DNA of 5,314 bases from Spirosomataceae bacterium (GTDB taxonomy: Bacteria > Bacteroidota > Bacteroidia > Cytophagales > Spirosomataceae): assembly GCA_025455795.1 (NCBI GenBank), contig JALOLW010000308.1:1-5314 (forward strand), read 5' to 3'. Made by a program: the position numbers and the translations under genes. A model generated the notes under the pieces. The model saw nothing but the letters and a program-made list of their open reading frames with translations, was not told the DNA's origin and did not search any database. This document shows, piece by piece, positions 1-5,210 of this stretch; within the stretch, counting starts at the first letter, position 1, and the number at the start of each line of letters is the position of its first letter.

Positions 1-1
1 G

Positions 2-235
2 TCACTGCAAGAATGTCAGAAGGCATTGGAGATTTTTCCTGAGTACATCGGCCCCATGATTACGATGGCCATAGCGTACATCAACCTCAACCAAAACGAC
101 AACGCGATTTTCATGCTCAACGAAGCCCTCACCCAAGACCCGTCCAACAAAGACGCGGCGCAGTATTTGGCCATGGCCTACGAGCGCAAAGGCGACCTCA
201 ACACCGCCAATCAAATCCGATCGCAGTTGCGGTAA
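2..235 (+). CDS. TPR-repeat protein, C-terminal end (5' partial)
   Basis: This is the C-terminal end of a protein whose start lies before the window; 77 residues are visible, ending in TAA at 233-235. The visible part contains two helical-pair repeats of tetratricopeptide type. One is around PMITMAIAYINLNQNDNAIF followed by an EALTQDP turn; the second runs from KDAAQYLAMAYERKGDLNTA to the end. The A/Y/G spacing and the P at the helix end are typical of TPRs, which mediate protein-protein contacts. No catalytic domain is visible, so the function of the whole protein cannot be given. Base composition matches the backbone (one counted line is 60% GC). Its stop codon sits exactly at the left edge of the inserted AT-rich block. 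Removing that block would give a TAG stop instead of TAA, 28 bases before the next backbone gene, so the two genes were probably neighbours in one operon. Confidence 0.85.
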   Translation, partial: SLQECQKALEIFPEYIGPMITMAIAYINLNQNDNAIFMLNEALTQDPSNKDAAQYLAMAYERKGDLNTANQIRSQLR

Positions 236-257
236 CTTCGTGGTTAGTTGTTATTTT
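234..257. repeat. Left terminal inverted repeat of the cassette
   Basis: This segment is the reverse complement of 1955-1977. The core GTGGTTAG (240-247) matches exactly, the outer AACTT matches with one extra C at 239, and the inner TTGTTATTTT matches CTGTTGTTTT except at two positions. It begins inside the TAA stop codon of the TPR gene. No target-site duplication longer than the shared A is visible. Confidence 0.75.
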
Positions 258-306
258 GACCGAACACTCTGCAAACATCAACTGACAAAAAAATCTTTGA
301 AATATT

Positions 307-333
307 TGTCCAATTTTGAAAAGGCCAATCGTC
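307..333 (+). promoter_or_regulatory. Candidate ECF42-dependent promoter upstream of the DGPF gene
   Basis: TGTCCA at 307-312 and CGTC at 330-333 are separated by 17 bases. As I recall, the motif reported for ECF42 sigma factors in Streptomyces venezuelae is TGTCGA at -35 and CG(A/T)C at -10. The -10 element matches fully here and the -35 has one mismatch. Transcription would start near 340, leaving a leader of about 38 bases before the ATG at 378, and would read the DGPF and sigma-factor genes together. Autoregulation is therefore likely but is inferred from a motif defined in a distant phylum. No good TTTG/TAnnTTTG housekeeping Bacteroidota promoter is visible in 236-377. Confidence 0.5.
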
Positions 334-377
334 ATAGGGTTGTAACAAATATTTTAAACAATTTAAAAAGTAAAAAA

Positions 378-722
378 ATGAAAGAATTTATGATGATTTT
401 CAGAAGCGAAATCAACGAATCGTTTGGGCCTACACCAGAACAAATGCAAGGCAACATTCAACATTGGATGGATTGGATGGGTGGTATTGCTGCTCAAGGA
501 AAAATGGCAAGTGGAAACCGTTTGAGTTTTGAAGGCAAAATATTGAAGCCCAATAATGTAATTGCCGATGGTCCTTATGCAGAAGTAAAAGAAATTATTG
601 GTGGCTACATCGTTGTAAAAGCTATCAACATTGACGAAGCGATGACGTTAGCAGAAGGTTGTCCTATCCTCAGCCATGGAGGAAACGTTGAAGTCAGAAG
701 TATAGTAGCAGTTAACAGTTAA
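378..722 (+). CDS. DGPF/YCII-related domain protein
   Basis: A 114-residue protein of the YCII-related (DGPF) family, of usual single-domain length. The family signature is present as DGPY (residues 64-67) followed by AEVKEIIGGYIVV, then a DEAMTLAEGCP helix and the closing VEVRSI strand. DGPF proteins have a ferredoxin-like dimeric fold; their biochemical role is unknown. They are the characteristic genomic partners and targets of ECF42 sigma factors, and one follows directly here (TAA at 720-722, next start at 724). The ATG at 378 is chosen because the family's N-terminal strand KEFMMIFRSE begins there and it follows an A-rich leader (AAAAAGTAAAAAA) typical of Bacteroidota translation starts. 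An in-frame GTG at 240 would add 46 unrelated residues and start inside the terminal repeat. The gene is probably expressed from the candidate promoter at 307-333. Confidence 0.92.
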   Translation: MKEFMMIFRSEINESFGPTPEQMQGNIQHWMDWMGGIAAQGKMASGNRLSFEGKILKPNNVIADGPYAEVKEIIGGYIVVKAINIDEAMTLAEGCPILSHGGNVEVRSIVAVNS

Positions 723-723
723 T

Positions 724-1968
724 TTGAACGAGAAAGAATTAATTGCACAACTTTTTAAAACAGAGTACAGAAAGATAATTTCTGTACTCTGTAAGTTATT
801 TGGTATTGTTCATATTGAAATTGCTGAGGACATTACAAACGATACTTTTTTATTGGCTTCCGAAACTTGGGGATTAAAAGGCATTCCCGAAAATCCAACG
901 GCTTGGCTTTATACAGTTGCTAAAAACAAAACCAAAGACTACTTTAAGCAACATAAAACATTTTCTGAAAAAATAGTTTTTGATATTAAACAGAATCAAA
1001 ACCTAAGTGAAGAAGTTGAAGTTGACTTATCTCATAAAAACATAACTGACAGCCAATTGCAAATGATTTTTACAATTTGCAATCCAATAATTCCAGCAGA
1101 AGCACAAATTGGTTTAGCATTGAGGATTCTTTGTGGTTTTGGAATTGACGAAATTGCAGAGGCATTTTTGACGAATAAAGAAACCATCAACAAACGATTG
1201 TTTAGAGCCAAAGAAAAATTACGAACAGAAAATATTAAAATTGAGCTGCCCACTGAAAACGATGTTAATTCAAGATTAGAAACTGTACTGACAACATTGT
1301 ACTTGCTTTTTAATGAAGGTTATCATTCAAGTACACAGAAAACTCATTTGAGAAAAGAATTGTGCTTGGAAGCAATGCGGTTAAATTATTTTTTGATAGA
1401 AAATAAAACTACAAATAAACCCATTGTAAACGCTTTAATGGCTTTAATGTGCTTTCACGCTTCACGTTTTGAAGCACGAACCAATCAAATAGGTGAACCA
1501 ATTTTGTATGACCAACAAGATAAAAATTTATGGAACGAAGAACTCATAGCAAAAGGAAATTTTTATTTAATACAAAGTGCCAGCGGTAATGAATTAAGCA
1601 AATATCATTTAGAGGCAAACATTGCCTATTGGCATAGTAGCAAACTTGAAAACCCAAAAAAGTGGGACAATATTTTACAAGCCTATAATCAACTTTTGCT
1701 GATTGAATATTCACCAATAACAGCACTCAACAGAACGTATGCGTTGGCACAAGTAAAGGGTAAACAAACAGCAATTATAGAGGCAGAAAAATTAAATATA
1801 GCAGACAATCATTATTACTTTTCCTTGCTTGGTTATTTATATACAGACATTGACGATGCAAAAGCTATTTGGTATTTTGAAATGGCACAACAAAAAGCAA
1901 AAACTGACAATGACAAATCACTATTAAACAAAAAATTGGACGATCTTAAAAAGAAAAACAACAGCTAA
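724..1968 (+). CDS. ECF42-group RNA polymerase sigma factor with C-terminal TPR-like extension
   Basis: A 414-residue extracytoplasmic-function sigma factor. Region sigma-2 spans about residues 8-75 (TEYRKIISVLCKLFG, EDITNDTFLLASETWG, PTAWLYTVAKNKTKDYF) and binds core polymerase and the -10 element. Region sigma-4 spans about 115-165, with IPAEAQIGLALRI and a helix-turn-helix ending in NKRLFRAKEKLR for -35 recognition. The remaining 240 residues are the ECF42-type extension: VLTTLYLLFNEGY, LCLEAMRL, ALMALMCFHASRFEAR, LYDQQDKNLWN, then YHLEANIAYWHS and SPITALNRTYALAQV. In this group the extension replaces an anti-sigma factor as the control element. Start is TTG at 724, one base after the DGPF stop; it gives the N-terminus expected for the family and no earlier in-frame start is possible without overlapping the DGPF gene. 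Translational coupling is likely. A perfect 14-bp inverted repeat lies at codons 13-23. The stop codon is inside the cassette's recombination-site-like arm. The signal sensed is not evident. Confidence 0.93.
   Translation: MNEKELIAQLFKTEYRKIISVLCKLFGIVHIEIAEDITNDTFLLASETWGLKGIPENPTAWLYTVAKNKTKDYFKQHKTFSEKIVFDIKQNQNLSEEVEVDLSHKNITDSQLQMIFTICNPIIPAEAQIGLALRILCGFGIDEIAEAFLTNKETINKRLFRAKEKLRTENIKIELPTENDVNSRLETVLTTLYLLFNEGYHSSTQKTHLRKELCLEAMRLNYFLIENKTTNKPIVNALMALMCFHASRFEARTNQIGEPILYDQQDKNLWNEELIAKGNFYLIQSASGNELSKYHLEANIAYWHSSKLENPKKWDNILQAYNQLLLIEYSPITALNRTYALAQVKGKQTAIIEAEKLNIADNHYYFSLLGYLYTDIDDAKAIWYFEMAQQKAKTDNDKSLLNKKLDDLKKKNNS
760..792. repeat. Perfect 14-bp inverted repeat at the 5' end of the sigma-factor gene
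   Basis: ACAGAGTACAGAAA (760-773) is followed by the 5-base loop GATAA and then its exact reverse complement TTTCTGTACTCTGT (779-792). It begins 36 bases after the TTG start and encodes the conserved stretch TEYRKIISVLC of sigma-2. As RNA it would form a 14-bp stem close to the start codon; as DNA it could be a dyad operator. There is no U-tract after it, so it does not look like an intrinsic terminator. Its function is unknown. Confidence 0.85.
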
Positions 1969-1990
1969 CCACAAGTTTGGCATTGTTGGG
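1955..1990. repeat. Composite arm at the sigma-factor stop codon, complementary to both cassette edges
   Basis: Bases 1955-1977 (core CTAACCAC, 1965-1972) pair with the left edge 234-257. Bases 1978-1990 (TGGCATTGTTGGG) pair with the right edge 2129-2141, 12 of 13. The two halves abut with no spare base between them, so the two distant edges are complementary to consecutive halves of a single arm. The last codons and TAA stop of the sigma factor (1966-1968) lie within it. Confidence 0.75.
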
Positions 1991-2141
1991 ACTTGACGAA
2001 TATTGCCTCAGCACTTGTTCTTTATTGTGCTTCAGTTCGGGCAGGACATTATAAATTTGGCTTATGAGTAAAACATCAGCAATTTTGCAATTATCAACTT
2101 CGGTTATGGGCTGACAGAATTCTAATTCCCCAACAACGCCA
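1978..2141. repeat. Long imperfect hairpin in the cassette tail (attC-like)
   Basis: This non-coding tail after the sigma factor forms an interrupted stem. Bases 1978-1990 pair with 2129-2141 (12 of 13), GAAT 1998-2001 with ATTC 2119-2122, and TCAGC 2008-2012 with GCTGA 2110-2114, with short bulges between and an apical part of about 97 bases. A conserved base with a variable bulged stem is the general design of integron attC sites. However, with the left edge the site would span about 190 bases, longer than the usual 57-141, so it is not a canonical attC. Apart from the hairpin, the 202-base gap 1969-2170 contains no convincing gene. Confidence 0.6.
2025..2059 (+). promoter_or_regulatory. 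Weak candidate Bacteroidota housekeeping promoter facing the downstream operon
   Basis: TAAATTTG at 2052-2059 is a perfect match to the Bacteroidota -7 consensus TAnnTTTG. The nearest upstream TTG (2025-2027) is 24 bases away, slightly longer than the usual 17-23, so the -33 element is poor. It lies in the apical part of the cassette hairpin and points to the gene starting at 2171, which the insertion would have separated from any promoter upstream of the TPR gene. AT-rich sequence produces such matches by chance, hence the low confidence. Confidence 0.25.
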
Positions 2142-2170
2142 GTCCCTTTTCGTTTCATTCTCCGTTTTTT

Positions 2171-4456
2171 ATGATAAAAACCCACCCTAACCGCCTGTTA
2201 TTCATCTATTTTGGCTCTGGATTTGCGGCCTTGTTGTACCAAATCATCTGGCAGCGGTGGTTGGTGTTTTATACGGGCATGAGTACCGAAAGTGTCAGTC
2301 TGATTGTATCGGCGTTTATGGCGGGGCTGGGGCTGGGCTATTTGTGGGGAGGCTGGGTAGCCGACCGCGCCACCCAACGGCAAAACCTGCGTTATTTTGT
2401 ATTGGCCGAAGTAGGTATCGGGCTTTTCGCACTCGTGAGCAAGTATTTCATCTACGATTATCTGTACCAACAAAGCGGCCTCCAAACGTCTTCTTTGGGT
2501 CAAACCTACCTCGTTTTGTTCGGGGTTTTGCTGCTTCCCACTTGTTTGATGGGGTTTTCGTTGCCTGTTTTGTCCAAAGCCATTGTGTGGGAAAATGTGG
2601 CCGAGCAAGCCCGCTACATCGGGCGGCTGTATTTTATCAACACCCTCGGTGCCGCTTTTGGGGCGTGGATTACGGGCGTCTGGCTGGTGCGACAGTTGGG
2701 CTTTGAACATTCGGTTTGGGTGGGTGCTATCGTCAATTTCGCCTGCGCGGTGGGAGGGTATTGGGTGTTGAATAGAGGGCAAAGAGATAATGTCGAAGGG
2801 ACTAATCCCCTCTTGGGAGGGGGTGCGGCTGAATCGCGGGATGAGGGGTGGGTCCAAACAGTAAACCACCAACGGGAAAATTTCACCTGGACCCCAACTT
2901 TTATCGCTTGGGCGGGACAGTATGCGTGGTCGGGTTTTGCGGCGATTTCGTTGGAGTTGATTTGGTTTCGCGTTCTTGAACTGATGGTCAAGTCGGTCTC
3001 GGTGACGTTTGCTATTTTGCTCGGTATTTACCTGAGTGGCTTGGCACTTGGCACCTACACAGGGGCGCGTTGGCGACCGTCCGTAGCCCAAGCCAAAGCA
3101 TGGTTTTGGTGGGGACAAGCGGGAATTTATATTTATACCGCCCTGTCTTTTCTGTTGCTACTCTTTGGTTTACAACACTTTAGCTTTTTAGAAATTATTC
3201 GGGCGTATTTGGAGCGATACGAGCCTACTTGGAGTTTTCAGTCGCGCTTGGTGATTTACGGGGCGTTGCCATTGTTTTTGCTTTGGCTACCCACTTTTTT
3301 GATGGGTGTTAGTTTTTCACTTTCGCAAGTACTCGTCCAAGACTCCCCCGATGAAGTGGGGCGGCGCGTGGGTTGGTTGCAGTTTGCCAATATCGTCGGC
3401 TCCACTTTTGGCGCGTGGACGGTCGCTTTTGTGGGTTTTGAAACGTTAGGCACAGCAACTACCCTCAAAGTGGTTTTACTGCTTGGCGGGGTTTATCTAT
3501 TGGTATTGCACCGTGCTTTTTGGCAAAATCAATGGGGACGTGTGGCAATAGCCCTGACTTTGGTTACTGGATTGACGCTATTACTGCCTTCTAACTTTCG
3601 TTTTTGGCGGGTTTTTAATGGTTTAAAAGAAGATAGTCAGTTTTTTTACGACGAAGACCGCACGGGTTTGTCGGTTATCAAAACCCACCAAAATGGGAGC
3701 GAAACCGAAGGCATTGTTTTTGCCAACGGCCTCGGACAGAGCAAATTGCCCTTTTACACCGACCCTGTTCACGTAGCGTTGGGGCTGATTCCTACGGTGT
3801 TGCATCCTGCGCCGAAGCAGTTGGCTGTGATTGGCTTAGGCTCGGGTGGGACGCTACTCGGCGTGTGTGGACGCATCAACGAAGCCCAACGGATAGATTG
3901 TTTTGAACTCATGGCCAATCAAGGGAAAGTGCTGGAAACCTACGCCCAAAAAGCCGATATGAAAGTGGTCGGGGCGTTGTTGCATCATCCGCGTATTTAC
4001 TTTCACTGGCGCGACGGACGCTACGCGCTGCGCTCAAATCCCCAACGCTATGACCTCATCGAAGCCGACGCACTGCGCCCTACGTCGGCCTACGCGGGCA
4101 ATCTGTACTCCAAAGCCTATTTCCAACTTCTCCAATCGCGGCTCAATGCGGGCGGTTTTGCGGTGTCTTGGCACGCCACCGAGCGTACCCGACTTACGAT
4201 GATGTCGGTGTTTCGGTACGTATATGGCAACGAACTGATTTTGATTGGCACTGACCAACCCATTGATTTTCAGAAGAGTATTGACCAAAAGTTATCAGCA
4301 CTTGAACAGAATACCCTCTTCAAAGCCGCAAAAATAGACCCCGTGTCGGTAGTCAAAAAAGAATTAAAAACCTTTCAAACTTACCAAGCAGGCCACGTCA
4401 GTTCACAACCTGACTTCAATACCGACTTATTTCCCAAAGACGAGTTTGCTTATTAG
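2171..4456 (+). CDS. Membrane protein fused to a spermidine-synthase-like (Rossmann) domain
   Basis: A 761-residue inner-membrane protein with about 13 predicted hydrophobic segments (residues 8 to 475), followed by a cytosolic spermidine/spermine-synthase-like domain (about 500-745). The membrane part is an internal duplication: GFAA..xxIWxRxL recurs at 17-31 and 255-269, LPTxLMG at 122-128 and 373-379, and NxxGxxFGAW at 157-166 and 407-416. The C-terminal domain has the nucleotide-binding loop GLGSGG (555-560), the strand-end acid in CFELM, DGR (615-617), and YDLIEAD (627-633) with LYSKAYFQLL after it. Spermidine synthases transfer aminopropyl groups from decarboxylated AdoMet to putrescine, but their GGGDG-type loop is GLGSGG here, so that activity is unproven; transport linked to methyl or aminopropyl transfer is another option. 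A hydrophilic linker (about 201-242) contains a repeat-derived segment. The ATG at 2171 starts just before the first membrane helix. The gene ends 4 bases before the pgeF-family ATG. Confidence 0.85.
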   Translation: MIKTHPNRLLFIYFGSGFAALLYQIIWQRWLVFYTGMSTESVSLIVSAFMAGLGLGYLWGGWVADRATQRQNLRYFVLAEVGIGLFALVSKYFIYDYLYQQSGLQTSSLGQTYLVLFGVLLLPTCLMGFSLPVLSKAIVWENVAEQARYIGRLYFINTLGAAFGAWITGVWLVRQLGFEHSVWVGAIVNFACAVGGYWVLNRGQRDNVEGTNPLLGGGAAESRDEGWVQTVNHQRENFTWTPTFIAWAGQYAWSGFAAISLELIWFRVLELMVKSVSVTFAILLGIYLSGLALGTYTGARWRPSVAQAKAWFWWGQAGIYIYTALSFLLLLFGLQHFSFLEIIRAYLERYEPTWSFQSRLVIYGALPLFLLWLPTFLMGVSFSLSQVLVQDSPDEVGRRVGWLQFANIVGSTFGAWTVAFVGFETLGTATTLKVVLLLGGVYLLVLHRAFWQNQWGRVAIALTLVTGLTLLLPSNFRFWRVFNGLKEDSQFFYDEDRTGLSVIKTHQNGSETEGIVFANGLGQSKLPFYTDPVHVALGLIPTVLHPAPKQLAVIGLGSGGTLLGVCGRINEAQRIDCFELMANQGKVLETYAQKADMKVVGALLHHPRIYFHWRDGRYALRSNPQRYDLIEADALRPTSAYAGNLYSKAYFQLLQSRLNAGGFAVSWHATERTRLTMMSVFRYVYGNELILIGTDQPIDFQKSIDQKLSALEQNTLFKAAKIDPVSVVKKELKTFQTYQAGHVSSQPDFNTDLFPKDEFAY
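2805..2853. repeat. GC-rich dispersed-repeat-like block inside the membrane protein gene
   Basis: CCCCTC (2807-2812) can pair with GAGGGG at 2817-2822, and equally with GAGGGG at 2843-2848. The ATCCCCTCTTGGGAGGGGG...GAGGGGTGGGT layout resembles small intergenic palindromic repeats common in Cytophagales genomes (from memory, not searched). Here it lies in frame and encodes about residues 212-228, a Gly-rich stretch (NPLLGGGAAES) in the hydrophilic linker between the two membrane halves, where an insertion would be tolerated. Confidence 0.5.
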
Positions 4457-4460
4457 AAAT

Positions 4461-5210
4461 ATGTTTACAAAACCTGCCATATTCGCCTCATTTCCAGGGC
4501 TATTATCCGCCGAAAGTACCCGTCTGGGTGGCGTTAGTGCTACGCCGTTTGCGTCGCTCAACCTCGGCCTCAGCACCCAAGACAAGCCCGAACACGTGGC
4601 CCAAAACCGCCAATTGTTTTTTGAAGCATTGGGGATTTCTGAAAACGTGTTGGCGACCTCGTACCAAGTACACGGTGCTGAGATACAAGTCGTAACGCAA
4701 GCGGGTCGCAGCGAAGGCTACGACGCTTTGATGACCAACGTCCCCAATGTATTTGTCGCTGTCACCGTAGCCGACTGTACGCCCGTGTTGATTTATGACC
4801 CTAAAAATCAGGCAGTTGCGGCTATCCACGCGGGGTGGCGTGGCACGGTGGCCGAAATTGTATTGAAAACCCTCGAAAAAATGCAAATAAACTACGGCAC
4901 ACAACCCACCGACTGCTACGCCTACGTGGGTACGTGCATAGACGAATGTTCGTTTGAAGTAGGCGTGGAAGTTGCCGTACAGTTTGAGTCGCTTTTCAAA
5001 CGCGCGGGCAATACCACCGGAAAGTATTGGGTGGACTTAAAACGCGCCAATGTGGCCCAATTGCAGGCATTTGGCGTACCTACTTCTCAAATTGAAGTTT
5101 CCCCCTACTCTACCGTCACGCACAACGACCACTATTTCTCTTTCCGATTGGAAAAAGGCCAAACGGGCCGAATGTTGGCCGTGATTGGGCTAAGTCCACA
5201 TTTTATATGA
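4461..5210 (+). CDS. pgeF: PgeF/YfiH-family laccase-domain protein
   Basis: A 249-residue protein of the YfiH/PgeF (multicopper polyphenol oxidase, LACC1-like) family, full length and cytoplasmic, with no signal peptide. The metal-site residues are all present: His71 in YQVHG, Cys106 in ADCTP and His123 in HAGWRG. Further family landmarks are the N-terminal TRLGGVS and LNLGLS, GTCIDECSFEVGVEV in the middle and the C-terminal YFSFR...TGRMLAVIGL. In E. coli this protein corrects peptidoglycan precursors by acting on UDP-MurNAc carrying the wrong first amino acid; related proteins (YlmD, human LACC1) act on purine nucleosides, so the substrate here is open. The ATG at 4461 is chosen over an in-frame TTG at 4446, which would overlap the preceding gene by 11 bases and add five residues not expected in the family. 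The ATG follows the upstream stop by 4 bases, so the two genes are probably co-transcribed and translationally coupled. Confidence 0.93.
   Translation: MFTKPAIFASFPGLLSAESTRLGGVSATPFASLNLGLSTQDKPEHVAQNRQLFFEALGISENVLATSYQVHGAEIQVVTQAGRSEGYDALMTNVPNVFVAVTVADCTPVLIYDPKNQAVAAIHAGWRGTVAEIVLKTLEKMQINYGTQPTDCYAYVGTCIDECSFEVGVEVAVQFESLFKRAGNTTGKYWVDLKRANVAQLQAFGVPTSQIEVSPYSTVTHNDHYFSFRLEKGQTGRMLAVIGLSPHFI

Larger units (their letters stand above)
235..2141 (+). mobile_element. Putative gene cassette carrying DGPF gene and ECF42 sigma factor
   Basis: An AT-rich block of about 1.9 kb (counted lines 30-42% GC) lies between backbone genes of 55-60% GC. Its borders are defined by sequence complementarity. 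The arm at 1955-1977 pairs with 234-257 at the left edge (2 mismatches, 1 indel). The directly adjoining arm at 1978-1990 pairs with 2129-2141 at the right edge (12 of 13). Joining the right edge to the left edge therefore rebuilds one continuous arm opposite 1955-1990, as expected for an element that circularises. The sigma-factor stop codon lies inside the arm (CTAAC), much as cassette stop codons often overlap the attC R'' box of integrons. No recombinase or transposase is encoded, so movement would need an enzyme in trans. The exact edge is uncertain by 1 base because an A is shared (234 and 2141). The class of element is inferred; a decayed element of another type is possible. Confidence 0.6.

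Noticed and set aside
240..377. A GTG start at 240 that would extend the DGPF protein by 46 residues
   Set aside because: The extra residues do not belong to the family, the region contains the terminal repeat and the candidate promoter, and the family N-terminus begins at the ATG at 378.
1972..1995. CAAGT/ACTTG stem as a rho-independent terminator for the sigma factor
   Set aside because: It has only 5 bp, a 14-base loop and no T-run; the same bases fit the much longer cassette-arm pairing.
235..2141. A textbook integron cassette cut at G/TTAG (243/244)
   Set aside because: With that crossover the complementary sequence at 234-242 should be at the right end of the block, not the left, and no complete attC precedes the block. 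The element is kept as attC-like only.
1946..2185. A 79-codon - strand frame across the gap after the sigma factor
   Set aside because: It overlaps the sigma-factor end, the hairpin arms and the next gene's start, and has no family features; the hairpin explains the constraint better.
2198..3118. A long open frame of 306 codons on the - strand
   Set aside because: It lies antisense to the well-supported membrane protein; its translation is rich in Pro, Arg, Gln and His with no motif, as expected for a shadow frame in GC-rich DNA.
4446..4460. TTG start at 4446 for the PgeF-family protein
   Set aside because: It would overlap the preceding gene and add MLIRN, which the family lacks; the ATG at 4461 is better placed.
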